NCBI GenBank assembly: GCA_963851295.1
Contig: CAWKOS010000001.1
Coordinates: 1 to 64,000, forward strand
Direction: 5' to 3'
Length of the DNA stretch: 64,000 nucleotides
From: JAOPZW01 sp963851295
Lineage (GTDB): Bacteria; Actinomycetota; Thermoleophilia; Solirubrobacterales; Solirubrobacteraceae
In this document: positions 1 to 8,708 of the stretch, in pieces
How positions within the stretch are numbered: the stretch's first letter is position 1
Layout: the number at the start of each line of letters is the position of its first letter
Translations under genes and position numbers: made by a program
Notes under the pieces: model-generated
Told to the model about the DNA's origin: nothing
The model's database searches: none
Seen by the model: only the letters and a program-made list of their open reading frames with translations

Positions 1-49
1 CGCGTGCCCAACGTACCGCCGCCGCGGGTGCACGTACAGCTTGGCGTTG

Positions 50-880
50 TCACTGCGATCCCAGGGCCCCGACGATGTCCAGCGTCGACAGGACTCCCAC
101 CGGGAAGCCATCGCCGTCGACGACCACCACGTGGCCGACTGCGGTCTCGGCGACGAGGGATGCGGCGCGATCGAGCGTGGCGTCCGCCCGCACGAGCGCG
201 AGACCGCCGCTGGCGCTGGCGAGCTCACCCGCCGTCGGGCGCGGCCCGCCACCGACGGCGGCCGCCACGACATCCATATCGGTGACGAACGCCATGTCAC
301 CGTCGCGCCAGACCATCACGCTGTGGGCGCGGCGCTCCACGAGCACGCGTGCCACGTCGGCCAGCGGCGCTAGCGGCGCACAGACGAAGATGCCCCAGTG
401 CATGACGTCACGCACCACGTGGGCGCTCAGCGGCCCGCTGATGGCCGGGCGCGCCGGCGCTGGGCGGACGATCCGCGCGAGGCGTGGCTGGTGACCGGCC
501 AGCACGGCGATGACGTCGAAGCTCGACAGGACACCGCGGACACGACCTTCGCCGCGATCGCGGACGACCACGTGCCCTTCCCCCGCGTCGACCATACGCA
601 ACGCCGCGGCGAGCAGCGTGTCGCCCGGACCCACCGATGGTGCCTCCGGCGCGAGGACCTCCTCGGCGGTGGTTGCGCCGCCCAGCGTCGCGCGAACGAG
701 GTCGCGTGCGGTGATCAGGCGGGGGGCGCCGGGGTCCACGAGCACCGCGTGGACCTGGTGGACGGCCATGAGTGTCGCTACCTCGCTGAGCGCCGCACCC
801 GGCGGGCAGGTCACGAGCCCGGGCGACATGACAGTGTGCGCCTCGATGGCGGCAAGCGGTAACCCGGCAGTCGTCGTCAT
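50..880 (-). CDS. Four-CBS-domain protein (tandem Bateman modules)
   Basis: A soluble 276-residue protein made of four CBS domains, at about residues 13-65, 71-130, 154-210 and 217-273. It has no attached catalytic or membrane domain. CBS pairs bind adenosine nucleotides (AMP, ATP, SAM or related ligands), so this is most likely an energy or redox sensor acting on a partner protein; the partner is not visible. Each repeat shows the usual ending, an apolar strand followed by G-V-L-S-x-x-D or a similar turn. I chose the ATG at 880 because the upstream extension to 922 lacks homology-like character. It is transcribed divergently from the FAD oxidoreductase at 1009. Stand-alone CBS proteins are common in hypoxia and dormancy regulons of actinobacteria, which fits the stress genes that follow. 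Confidence 0.85.
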   Translation of the reverse strand: MTTTAGLPLAAIEAHTVMSPGLVTCPPGAALSEVATLMAVHQVHAVLVDPGAPRLITARDLVRATLGGATTAEEVLAPEAPSVGPGDTLLAAALRMVDAGEGHVVVRDRGEGRVRGVLSSFDVIAVLAGHQPRLARIVRPAPARPAISGPLSAHVVRDVMHWGIFVCAPLAPLADVARVLVERRAHSVMVWRDGDMAFVTDMDVVAAAVGGGPRPTAGELASASGGLALVRADATLDRAASLVAETAVGHVVVVDGDGFPVGVLSTLDIVGALGSQ

Positions 881-1008
881 GACGCGAACGTAGTCGGCGG
901 ACGCCGCGCCTGCAATGCGCATTCAGCAGGAGCGTGCCGCCGCGGAGGCCTGCGCGCCTTGGCCGCCCACCTGGCGCCATATGACGGCGGTGCCCTATGG
1001 TCCGAACC

Positions 1009-2208
1009 ATGGACGTCGTCATCGCCGGCGGCGGTGTTGCCGGCCTCGAGGCCTTGCTTGCGCTGCACTCCCTGGCGGGCGAGCGCGTATCGCTGCGCCT
1101 CATCGCCCCGGACCCCGACTTCTCCTACCGCCCGCTCGCGGTGGCTGAGCCCTTCGCCCTGGGTCATGCCCACCACGTGCCGCTCAAGCGCTTCGCGGAA
1201 GAGACCGGCGCTGAGCTCGTCATCGATGCGGCCGTCGGCGTCGACGACGCGAACCGGCAGGTGCGACTGCGCGACGGCGGCACGCAGGGCTTCGACGCGC
1301 TGCTCCTTGCGACAGGCGGCCGACCGGTCGCCGGCGTGGACGGTGCGACGACGTGGTGGCCCGAAGGCGACCCGGAAGCCTACGGCGGGCTCCTGCGCGA
1401 CATCGACGAGGGCTACACGAAGCGGCTGGCAATCGTCGTGCCGACGGGGGCAGTGTGGCCGCTGCCCGCGTACGAGCTCGCGCTCATGACCGCAGGCGAA
1501 GCGCGCGCGATGGGCCACGACGACGTGCAGGTCACGGTCGTGACGCCCGAGCGCACGCCGCTGGCGCTCTTCGGAGAGGAGGCCGGCGAGGCGCTGGCCG
1601 AGGAGCTGCGCTGGGCCGGCGTCGAACCCAGGACCGGTGTGGTCGCGCGTAGGGGGCCGAGCGGCCTCCTGCTCGACCCGGGGGGCGACCAGCTCGACGT
1701 CCAGCGCGTGTACGCGGTGCCGCGCCTCCTCGGCCCGGGCCTCGAGGGCGTGCCGAGCGACGAGGACGGCTTCATCCGCGCCGACGACGACGGCCTCGTC
1801 GAGGGATGTGAGCGAACGTGGGCGGCGGGCGACGGCGTCGTCTCGCCTCTGAAGTTCGGCGGCCTCGCGACCCACCAGGCCCGGCGCGCAGCCACCGCGA
1901 TCGCACGTCTCGCCGGGGCCGACAACGTGCCCGACCCCGGCGAGCCGGTCGTGCACGGCCAGCTCCTCGTCGGCCACCGCAGGCGGCGCCTGCGCGGACG
2001 CGGTGACGCCGAGGGCGCTCCGCTGTGGTGGCCGCAGGGCAAGATCGCCGGCGAGTACCTCCCGCGCTGGCTCGCCGAGCATGGCGTCGCCCCGCCCGCA
2101 AGCCAGGAGCCGCCGCAGGGCGGCATCAACGTCCGCCGGACGCTTCGGGCACTGCGCGGCGCCGAAGCGCAGCACCTGTTCGATCTTTCGCGTCGGCCGG
2201 ACAGCTGA
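1009..2208 (+). CDS. FAD/NAD(P)-dependent oxidoreductase, NDH-2/SQR-like (paralogue 1 of 3)
   Basis: Pyridine-nucleotide-disulfide-type flavoprotein of 399 residues. The N terminus has the FAD-binding Rossmann motif VIAGGGVAGLEALLAL. A Y-R-P-L-A-V-A-E-P-F segment and a C-terminal AAGDG motif for the second FAD contact follow. The family includes type II NADH dehydrogenases and sulfide:quinone oxidoreductases, but the conserved Cys residues of true SQRs are not visible, so the substrate is unknown. It closely resembles the genes at 13708 and 15019; all share the W-P-L-P-A-Y-E-L-A-L stretch and an L-W-W-P near the C terminus. The ATG at 1009 is preferred over the one at 997 because it starts directly on the Rossmann strand. 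No membrane helix is evident, so any membrane contact would be peripheral. Confidence 0.8.
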   Translation: MDVVIAGGGVAGLEALLALHSLAGERVSLRLIAPDPDFSYRPLAVAEPFALGHAHHVPLKRFAEETGAELVIDAAVGVDDANRQVRLRDGGTQGFDALLLATGGRPVAGVDGATTWWPEGDPEAYGGLLRDIDEGYTKRLAIVVPTGAVWPLPAYELALMTAGEARAMGHDDVQVTVVTPERTPLALFGEEAGEALAEELRWAGVEPRTGVVARRGPSGLLLDPGGDQLDVQRVYAVPRLLGPGLEGVPSDEDGFIRADDDGLVEGCERTWAAGDGVVSPLKFGGLATHQARRAATAIARLAGADNVPDPGEPVVHGQLLVGHRRRRLRGRGDAEGAPLWWPQGKIAGEYLPRWLAEHGVAPPASQEPPQGGINVRRTLRALRGAEAQHLFDLSRRPDS

Positions 2209-2394
2209 GATCCGGGCGGTTGCGGCGCTCGGGCGCCCCATGCGCGAGCTGCGCGATCGCCGAGCTGGGCCGCGACATGGGGGTCAGGCGTAGGCCTCGA
2301 CCGGCAGGTCCGCCGTGGCGGCGGTGGATTTCCCGCAGTGGCGGTCCGGAGCTCTACCGATGCAGTGCGCCGAAGAGCGCCATACCTTCGATCC

Positions 2395-4632
2395 ATGGCC
2401 CGTGACACCTTCACGGCGCGCGCGGCGCACTGGAGCGCGACGCATCGCAAGACCGCGGTGCTCGGCTGGCTGGCCTTCGTCGTCGTCGCCTTCATGATCG
2501 GCGGCGCCGCCGGCACGGTGGCGCTCAAGCACGAGGACATGGGCAACGGCGACTCCCGCGCGGCCGAGCGGGTGCTCGCCCAGCAGTTCGCGCGCGAGCG
2601 CGCCGCCGAGCAGATCCTGGTCCAGAGCCGCGACGGCGGGCTGCTCGGCAGCGGGTACCGCGCCGCCGTCGACGAGCTCGTCGCGCGCCTGTCGCGCATG
2701 CCCGCGGTGGCGCAGATCGAGTCGCCGATGAAGCCCGGCAACGAGGGCCAGCTGTCCAAGGACGGGACCGCGGTCCTGCTGACCTTCCAGATCACCGGGG
2801 ATCCCGACACGGCGAAGGACCGCGTCGGCCCCGCGCTGGCGGCGACGGCTGCCGTCCAGCGCGCCCACCCCGGCCTGTTCGTCGGCGAGTTCGGCGACGC
2901 GAGCGCCAACAAGGCGATCATGAAGCGCATCCAGGACGACTTCCAGCAGGCCGAGGTGACCTCGCTGCCGGTGACGCTCCTGATCCTCGTCGTCGCCTTC
3001 GGCGCGCTCGTCGCCGCCGGCATCCCTCTGCTGCTGGGCATGACCGCGGTGGCGGCCGCCCTCGGGCTCACGGCGCTCTTCAGCCACGTGATGCGCGTCG
3101 ACGAGTCGATCAACTCGGTGATCCTGCTCGTCGGCCTGGCCGTCGGCGTCGACTACTCGATGTTCTACCTGCGGCGCGCGCGCGAGGAGCGCGCGCGCGG
3201 GCTGTCGAGCGCCGATGCGCTCCAGGCTGCCGCCGCGACCTCCGGCCGCGCGGTGCTGTTCTCCGGCTTCGTCGTGATGACCGCGATGTCCGGCATGTTC
3301 TTCATGGGCTCGCAGATCTTCGCGTCGTTCGGCGTGGGGACCGTGCTCGTGGTGGCCATCGCGCTCGTCGGGTCGCTCACCGTCCTGCCCGCCGTCCTCT
3401 CGAAGCTCGGCGATCGCGTCGAACGCGGCCGGATCCCGTTCCTGGCCCGCCGGCGCGCCACCAACGGCGAGTCGCGCTTCTGGGGCATGATCATCGGTGC
3501 CGTGATGCGCCGGCCGATCGTCTGGGGCGGCGCGGCGCTCACTCTCCTGGTCGCCCTCGCCATCCCCGCGCTCAGCCTGCACACGGTCGACTCGGGCGCG
3601 CAGGGGCTGCCGCGCGACCTGCAGGTGATGAAGGTCTACGAGCGCCTGCAGAAGACCTTCCCCGGCGGCGGCGGGCCGGCGGTCGTGGTCGTCAGCGCCA
3701 ACGACGTGACGCGGCCTCAGGTCGTGGCGGCCATCGCCGCCCTCAGGCGCGCCGCACTCGCCACCGGCCAGATGCACGAGCCGATCAGCGTCGAGGCGAG
3801 CACGTCGCGCAAGGCGGCCCGCGTGATCGTGCCGCTGGCCGGCAAGGGGACCGACGCGACGTCCAACCGCGCGCTCGACACCCTGCGCCATGACGTCATC
3901 CCCGCGACGATCGGCAAGGTGCCCGGCGCCGACGCGAAGGTCACCGGCTGGACGGCCGGCTCCAAGGACTTCAACGACACGATGAAGGCGCACGCGCCGA
4001 TTGTCTTCGCCTACGTGCTCGGCCTGGCCTTCGTGCTGCTGCTGCTGACCTTCCGCTCGATCGTCATCCCGATCAAGGCGATCGTGCTCAACCTGCTGTC
4101 GGTCGGCGCCGCCTACGGCGTGCTCGTCCTGATCTTCCAGAGGGGCAACCTCGAGTCGCTGCTGCACTTCAAGTCGGTCGGGGGCGTGACCGACTGGCTG
4201 CCGCTGTTCCTGTTCGTGATCCTGTTCGGGCTCTCGATGGACTACCACGTGCTGATCCTCAGCCGCGTGCGCGAGTGCTACGAGTCGGGCATGCGCACGG
4301 ACGAGGCCGTGGCCCATGGCATCCGGGCGACCGCGAGCGTCATCACGAGCGCGGCCGTCGTCATGGTCGCCGTGTTCGCGATCTTCTCCACCCTCGGGAT
4401 GCTCGACTTCAAGATGATGGGCGTCGGCCTCGCCGTTGCCGTGCTCGTCGACGCGACCATCGTCCGCGCCGTGCTGCTGCCGGCCACCATGAAGCTCCTG
4501 GGCGACTGGAACTGGTACCTGCCGCGCTGGCTCGAGTGGCTGCCGCACCTGAGCCACGCGGCGCCGGCCACGCCCGCTCCCGAACCCGAGCCCGAGCCCG
4601 AGCCCGAGCCACGGGTCCCCACGGCGGTGTGA
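2395..4632 (+). CDS. MMPL/RND-superfamily membrane transporter
   Basis: A 745-residue MMPL-family exporter of the two-repeat RND type. There is one N-terminal helix (about residues 20-42), an extracytoplasmic loop, then a block of helices around 195-360. A second extracytoplasmic domain follows, and a second helix block covers about 535-715. Each block carries the RND-type G-x-D-Y/M-D-Y signature (GLAVGVDYSMFYL and GLSMDYHVLILSR), whose Asp residues probably serve in proton relay. Members export lipids, siderophores or drugs; the substrate here cannot be read from sequence. The C terminus ends in a run of Pro-Glu dipeptides (coded about 4580-4611). The ATG at 2395 precedes the conserved start of the first helix. 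No dedicated regulator is adjacent. Confidence 0.88.
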   Translation: MARDTFTARAAHWSATHRKTAVLGWLAFVVVAFMIGGAAGTVALKHEDMGNGDSRAAERVLAQQFARERAAEQILVQSRDGGLLGSGYRAAVDELVARLSRMPAVAQIESPMKPGNEGQLSKDGTAVLLTFQITGDPDTAKDRVGPALAATAAVQRAHPGLFVGEFGDASANKAIMKRIQDDFQQAEVTSLPVTLLILVVAFGALVAAGIPLLLGMTAVAAALGLTALFSHVMRVDESINSVILLVGLAVGVDYSMFYLRRAREERARGLSSADALQAAAATSGRAVLFSGFVVMTAMSGMFFMGSQIFASFGVGTVLVVAIALVGSLTVLPAVLSKLGDRVERGRIPFLARRRATNGESRFWGMIIGAVMRRPIVWGGAALTLLVALAIPALSLHTVDSGAQGLPRDLQVMKVYERLQKTFPGGGGPAVVVVSANDVTRPQVVAAIAALRRAALATGQMHEPISVEASTSRKAARVIVPLAGKGTDATSNRALDTLRHDVIPATIGKVPGADAKVTGWTAGSKDFNDTMKAHAPIVFAYVLGLAFVLLLLTFRSIVIPIKAIVLNLLSVGAAYGVLVLIFQRGNLESLLHFKSVGGVTDWLPLFLFVILFGLSMDYHVLILSRVRECYESGMRTDEAVAHGIRATASVITSAAVVMVAVFAIFSTLGMLDFKMMGVGLAVAVLVDATIVRAVLLPATMKLLGDWNWYLPRWLEWLPHLSHAAPATPAPEPEPEPEPEPRVPTAV

Positions 4633-4634
4633 CG

Positions 4635-4802
4635 ATGCCCGAGCTGCCAGGCGGCGACGTGCTGCGCGAGTTGCAAAGGACACGTGGCGGTGTGCGACGC
4701 GCGCTCGCGCGGGTGCGGGAAACCCGCAGCAGCCTCGCGGCGAACATGCGCCGGGAACCGTCCCCCCGCGGATGCGCGCTGAGCTCCGCCGTCGTTGACT
4801 GA
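4635..4802 (+). CDS. Possible small basic protein (55 aa), uncertain
   Basis: An ATG-started 55-codon frame begins 2 nt after the MMPL stop and ends 4 nt before the OsmC start. It therefore sits as a perfectly spaced middle gene of a three-gene run. The product would be arginine-rich, with one Cys and no recognisable domain. The spacing is suggestive, but in DNA this GC-rich chance frames of this length are common. I see no strong ribosome binding site. Treat it as hypothetical. Confidence 0.2.
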   Translation: MPELPGGDVLRELQRTRGGVRRALARVRETRSSLAANMRREPSPRGCALSSAVVD

Positions 4803-4806
4803 AGGC

Positions 4807-5217
4807 ATGAGCCTCACCGCCACCGCCCACTCGTCCGGCGACACCCTCCGGCAGGAGGTGCTCGTCGACGGCCGCCACCGCCTCACCACCGACGAGCCCG
4901 CGCAGCTCGGCGGCACCGACACCGGGCCCGCGCCGCACGAGCTGGTGCCGGCGGCGCTGGCGGCCTGCGTCGCGGTCACGATCCGGATGTATGCCCGCAC
5001 CAAGGGCTGGGCCGTGGGTGAGCTCAGCGTCGACGTCGTCTACGACAACACGTCCACGCCGCGTCACTTCGACGTGACCGTCAACCTTCCACGTGACCTG
5101 ACTCCCGGGCAGGTCCGGCGCCTGATGCGCGTCGCCGAGGCCTGCCCGGTGCGGCGCTCGATCGAGGCGGGCATGGTCTTCGACGAGCACCTGCCGCGCG
5201 AGCGCAACGCCGCCTGA
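4807..5217 (+). CDS. OsmC/Ohr-family peroxiredoxin-like protein
   Basis: A 136-residue OsmC-family protein. OsmC/Ohr proteins reduce organic hydroperoxides with a pair of Cys residues in a fused-dimer fold. Both Cys are present here: Cys54 in the helix A-A-L-A-A-C-V-A-V-T and Cys113 in E-A-C-P-V-R-R. The length matches the family (about 135-145). The ATG at 4807 is chosen over the in-frame TTG at 4795. It belongs to the YhfA-like OsmC branch rather than Ohr proper (inference from the GPAPHELVPAALAAC segment). It lies among other stress genes and is convergent with the HPF-like gene downstream. Confidence 0.88.
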   Translation: MSLTATAHSSGDTLRQEVLVDGRHRLTTDEPAQLGGTDTGPAPHELVPAALAACVAVTIRMYARTKGWAVGELSVDVVYDNTSTPRHFDVTVNLPRDLTPGQVRRLMRVAEACPVRRSIEAGMVFDEHLPRERNAA

Positions 5218-5229
5218 GGGCTGACGCTC

Positions 5230-5573
5230 TCAGCCCGCGCGCTTACCCGCGTGGGCGTCGGCGGGCTGGCGCTGATGCGTGATGATGCGCTCGACGTGGC
5301 GGCGCAGGTGGTCGTGCAGGCGCTCGGCCATCTTGTCCACTGCCGCGGCCATCGTCGCCCGCGCCGCGTGGGCGCGCACCGGCCGCCCAGCGAGCAGGAC
5401 CTCCCCCTCGGCCCGGGCACCGTGCTCGATGCGAGGGTTCTCCTCCTGGATGAGAACCACCCGGGCGTGCGTCAGCGGGCCCTTGACAATCTCCTCGAGC
5501 GCCCCCACCTCGTCGCGGGCGGTCTGCACCGCCTCCGGTGCGACTTGCCCCTTACGGTGACGTCCACATGCAT
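5230..5573 (-). pseudogene. HPF/RaiA-type ribosome hibernation factor with a one-base frameshift near its start
   Basis: The reading frame from 5230 to about 5548 encodes most of an S30EA/HPF-like small domain: a helix with ALEEIVKGPL, strands ARVVLIQEENPRIEHGARAEGEV, and a C-terminal helix rich in His and Arg. Family members bind the decoding region of 30S subunits in stationary phase. No good start exists in that frame. The expected start, ATG at 5573 giving MHVDVTVRG, lies in another frame. The two join perfectly if one base is added to the run of four G (minus strand) at 5548-5551, giving VTVRG-QVAPEAVQTARDEV. So the gene is either frameshifted or carries a homopolymer sequencing error. 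At about 114 residues it would be a short HPF without the long C-terminal dimerisation domain. Confidence 0.6.
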
Positions 5574-5751
5574 ATCTCCAGCGTGCTCCGTGCGCGGCCC
5601 GCGCGCATCGGCGGAGGACCACGGGCGCGACTGCGGGGAACTACAGCGGCTCCGCTGGCTGCCACGCCGGATTGCAGCCAACTACGTATGCAACGGCCCC
5701 CGACTCGCGCGACGATGTGGTTCAGGCGTCCCGACCAACTGGAGGGCTGCC

Positions 5752-6813
5752 ATGCAGGACGACACACGAGCCGGGCCCACCATCGAAGCGCTGCTTGCGA
5801 CAGGCGAGGAACGAGGTTGCCTGGAGGAGTCGGAGATCGATCGCCTCGCCGAGGCGCTCGAGCTCGGCGACACTGATCTGGAGGACCTTCGCGACCAGGT
5901 CGCGCAGCGCGGCATCACGGTGCACGACGACTGCGGCAGGGTCGGGGTCCCGCCCACCAGCTACGCCGACGACGACCTCGTGCAGCACACGATCGACTCG
6001 ATGGGGCAGTTCCTCAGCGAGGCCGGGCGCTTCCCGCTGCTGACGGGTGCCGAGGAGCTCGAGCTGGCCAAGCGCATCGAGCGCGGCGACCTCGCCGCCA
6101 AGGAGAGGCTCATCAACCACAACCTGCGCCTCGTCGTCTCGATCGCCAGGCGCTACCAGGTCAGCTCGCACATGACGCTCCTGGACCTCGTCCAGGAAGG
6201 GACGCTCGGGCTGATCCGCGCCGCCGAGAAGTTCGACTGGCGCAAGGGATTCCGGTTCTCCACCTACGCGACGCTCTGGATCCGACAGGCGATCCAGAGC
6301 GGGCTGGCCAACCGGGCTCGGATCATCCGCCTGCCAGCGGGGGTCGAGATGCGCGAACGCAAGATCGCGCGTGTCCACCGCGAGCTCGCCGCCCGGCTCG
6401 GGCACGACCCCACCGACGAGGAGATCGCGGCCGCCGCCGAGTTGACCGTCGAGCAGGTCGCCGAGATCCATCAGGCGGCGAGGGTCGCCACGAGCCTCGA
6501 CCGTCCCGTCGGAGGCGGCAACGGAGCAACGCTCGGCGAGCTGGTGGCCGCCCCGGCCGCCGACGCCGGCGAGGAGCTGAACATCAGCCTCTCCGGGGAG
6601 GCGGTCCGCAGGATCGTCGACGAGATGCCCGAGCCCGAGCGCCAGGTCATCCGACTGCGCTACGGCATCGACGGGGACGCCGAGCCGCAGACCTACGCAA
6701 CGATCGCCCGTCGGCTCGGCCTCTCCCCCGTGCGCGTCAGCGCGATCGAGAGGCGTGCCCTCGAGCAGCTGGCACTGCGTCGCGAGCTGCAGGCCCTCGC
6801 AGAGGCCGCATGA
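5752..6813 (+). CDS. RNA polymerase sigma-70-family factor (group 2, RpoD/HrdB-like)
   Basis: A 353-residue sigma factor. A short N-terminal region is followed by region 1.2 (about 75-110), then region 2 with NHNLRLVVSIARRYQ and the DLVQEGTLGLIRAAEKFD core and promoter-melting segment FRFSTYATLWIRQAI. Region 3 lies at about 205-250 and region 4 at about 285-345 with an HTH around LGLSPVRVSAIE. It is smaller than a housekeeping RpoD, so it is probably an alternative group 2 sigma factor for stationary phase or stress. The ATG at 5752 has a good Shine-Dalgarno sequence, GGAGGG at 5741-5746. The preceding 178 nt hold no gene. The GNAT gene starts 1 nt after its stop, so the two are probably co-transcribed. 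Confidence 0.93.
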   Translation: MQDDTRAGPTIEALLATGEERGCLEESEIDRLAEALELGDTDLEDLRDQVAQRGITVHDDCGRVGVPPTSYADDDLVQHTIDSMGQFLSEAGRFPLLTGAEELELAKRIERGDLAAKERLINHNLRLVVSIARRYQVSSHMTLLDLVQEGTLGLIRAAEKFDWRKGFRFSTYATLWIRQAIQSGLANRARIIRLPAGVEMRERKIARVHRELAARLGHDPTDEEIAAAAELTVEQVAEIHQAARVATSLDRPVGGGNGATLGELVAAPAADAGEELNISLSGEAVRRIVDEMPEPERQVIRLRYGIDGDAEPQTYATIARRLGLSPVRVSAIERRALEQLALRRELQALAEAA

Positions 6814-6814
6814 G

Positions 6815-7414
6815 GTGTCCCGGACTCCCTCGACCAATGAGCTCGTTGCGCTCGGCGCGCCGATCGCCTTGCGCGACGGCTCGCGCGTGCGCCTGCGCCA
6901 GATCCACGGCTCGGACAAGGAACTGCTGCTGCGCGGCTTCGAACGGCTGAGCAGGGAGTCCCGCTACCGGCGCTTCCTGACGCCGACAACGCATCTGAGC
7001 GAGGCGGCGGTGCGCTACCTCACCGAGGTCGACCACCACGACCACGAGGCGATCGTCGCGCTTGATGAAGAGAGCGGCGAGGGAATCGGGGTGGCGCGTT
7101 ACGTGCGCAACGGCGGACGCCCCGACGTGGCGGAGGTCGCCGTGACCGTCGTCGACGGTTGGCAGGGACGAGGTCTGGGCACGCGGCTGCTGGAGGTGGC
7201 CAGCGCTCGCGCGCGCGAGGAGGGCATCGGGAGCTTCACCGCCCTGATGCTGGCCACCAACCAGGAGATGATGAGCCTGCTCGAGCGCCTCGGCCCGCTG
7301 CGCATCGCCGATCGCGAAGTCGGCACCGTGGAGATCGAGATGCCGATCCCCGAGGTGGGGCTCTCGCCGGCCCTCAGAAAGCTCCTGCGCATCGCCGCAG
7401 GCACCAAGCGCTGA
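6815..7414 (+). CDS. GNAT-family N-acetyltransferase
   Basis: A 199-residue GNAT. The N-terminal part (LRDGSRVRLRQIHGSDKELLLRGF) resembles the GNAT domain fused to protein acetyltransferases of the Pat/MSMEG_5458 type. The acetyl-CoA site is visible as VAVTVVDGWQGRGLGTRLL, with the Q/R-x-x-G-x-G/A loop at about residues 112-119. It may acetylate protein lysines, but no cyclic-nucleotide or other sensor domain is attached. I place the start at GTG 6815, which follows the sigma-factor stop at once and suggests translational coupling. An ATG in frame is lacking before the fold begins. Confidence 0.85.
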   Translation: MSRTPSTNELVALGAPIALRDGSRVRLRQIHGSDKELLLRGFERLSRESRYRRFLTPTTHLSEAAVRYLTEVDHHDHEAIVALDEESGEGIGVARYVRNGGRPDVAEVAVTVVDGWQGRGLGTRLLEVASARAREEGIGSFTALMLATNQEMMSLLERLGPLRIADREVGTVEIEMPIPEVGLSPALRKLLRIAAGTKR

Positions 7415-7468
7415 CGTCTCGCCGCACGGGACAACTTGGCCCCGTGCGGCGGTGCGACGCGGCGGGGG

Positions 7469-7690
7469 TCAGGCCTTGCCGGCCGAGCGCGTCGCCGGGA
7501 CGAACCTGGTGCCGTCCGACGGGTAGTGGATGGACTCGCGCCCATCCTCCCAGCTCACGAGATAGTGCTCGTGATGCGGTCCTCCGAGGACCTCGAGAAT
7601 CCGGCCGCGGCGCGCCGCAGCGCCGCCGATGCTGGCGATCTCGATGCGGTCTCCCGGGTGGCCGGGAGTGGTCTTGGCTGGCATGTGCAT
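7469..7690 (-). CDS. DUF1918 domain small protein
   Basis: A 73-residue DUF1918 protein, an SH3-like small barrel of unknown role common in actinobacteria. The features are the opening G-D-R-I-E-I, the central G-R-I-L-E-V-L-G-G, and YLVSWEDGRES near the end, all typical of the family. The ATG at 7690 is preceded on its strand by a good ribosome site (GAAAGGAG, about 7692-7699). An ATG two codons later is possible. Family members often lie with universal stress and CBS genes, as here. Confidence 0.85.
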   Translation of the reverse strand: MHMPAKTTPGHPGDRIEIASIGGAAARRGRILEVLGGPHHEHYLVSWEDGRESIHYPSDGTRFVPATRSAGKA

Positions 7691-7790
7691 CGCTCCTTTC
7701 GCTAGGACCCATCGAACTCGCCCGCAACGGGCAGCGCATCCGGCCGCTCCCGCGTCTCGCCTGCGGGAAAGCACGCACCGGCCTCGCGCG

Positions 7791-8708
7791 TCAGGCGGGG
7801 TCGCGGGCGCCGAGCAGGCCCAGGCCCGAGCGCACCGCGGCCAGCGGGCGCAGCGTGCGGAAGGCCACCATCGCGGCAGCGACGCCGAGCAGGGCGTTGA
7901 CCACGGTGACCCCGGCCTGCATCCCGACCGAGAAGGACACGGCCGCCGCCGCCGCGACGGTCTGGTGCAGCGCGTAGGTGAGCATGACCTGCTGCGTCCC
8001 GGCCCCGCCGGGGGTCAACGGCACCAGCGTCGAGAGTCCGGCGACGACCATCACGAGTCCTGCCGTCGAGACGGAGGCGGGCAGCCCGAAGGCGGCAAGC
8101 AGGAAGAAGACAACCGCGATGCGGCACGTCCAGGCGCCCGCCTGCACCAGCACCACCTGGCGGGCGTAGCGGCGCGGCGTCTTGAGGATCGCGCCGCCCT
8201 GCGCCAGGTGCCGGCGGAGGGTGCGCAGGCGCGACGCGACGCGCGGCGCCGCCAGCGCCACCGCCACGGCCACGCCGACGGCGACGCCACCGGCGAGCAG
8301 CGCGGTGGCGCTCGGCGACGGCACGCTGGGGGCGAACGGGATGGCTCCGGTCAGGCACACGACCAAGACGAGCACGGTGGCCGCCACCATGTCGAAGAGC
8401 ACGATCACCGACATCGTCGCCGCGATCGTCGGGACGGTCGAACCCGGCACGCGGGTACGGGCGAGCAGCACCTTCGCGGCGTCGCCACCGCGCCCGGGCA
8501 GGACCGCGTTCAGGGCGACGCCGATCGCGTATGCGGCGCCGACGTCGAGCAGTCGCACGCGGCGGTCCGGATAGGCGGCGGCGAGCACGTTGCGCCAGGC
8601 CACCGAGCGCAGCACGTGGTTGGCGAGGTGAAAGCACACGGCGAGCGCAGCGAGCCGGACGTCGACCTGCCCGAAGCGCTGCACGACGGCAGCGAAGAGG
8701 TTGATCAC
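7791..8708 (-). CDS. LPG-synthase-TM/YbhN-type integral membrane protein
   Basis: A 305-residue multi-helix membrane protein of the UPF0104/YbhN family, the flippase-like domain of lysylphosphatidylglycerol synthase without its transferase domain. I see about eight hydrophobic segments. The conserved R-G-G-D-A-A-K in ALNAVLPGRGGDAAKVLL is at about residue 68-80, and the PLTPGGAGTQQ motif is at about 230-240. Members are proposed to move lipids or polyisoprenoids; function here is unproven. Its start overlaps the stop of the GDPD-like gene at 8705, so the pair forms a minus-strand operon. The pairing with a phosphodiesterase suggests phospholipid or teichoic-type metabolism (inference). Confidence 0.82.
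   Translation of the reverse strand: MINLFAAVVQRFGQVDVRLAALAVCFHLANHVLRSVAWRNVLAAAYPDRRVRLLDVGAAYAIGVALNAVLPGRGGDAAKVLLARTRVPGSTVPTIAATMSVIVLFDMVAATVLVLVVCLTGAIPFAPSVPSPSATALLAGGVAVGVAVAVALAAPRVASRLRTLRRHLAQGGAILKTPRRYARQVVLVQAGAWTCRIAVVFFLLAAFGLPASVSTAGLVMVVAGLSTLVPLTPGGAGTQQVMLTYALHQTVAAAAAVSFSVGMQAGVTVVNALLGVAAAMVAFRTLRPLAAVRSGLGLLGARDPA

Noticed and set aside
4580..4611. Pro-Glu dipeptide repeat at the MMPL C terminus, a short tandem DNA repeat.
   Set aside because: A simple low-complexity tail found in many actinobacterial membrane proteins; not informative by itself.
2284..5190. Long minus-strand open frame of 968 codons opposite the MMPL gene.
   Set aside because: Antisense shadow of the MMPL and OsmC genes, rich in His, Arg and Asp with no domain.
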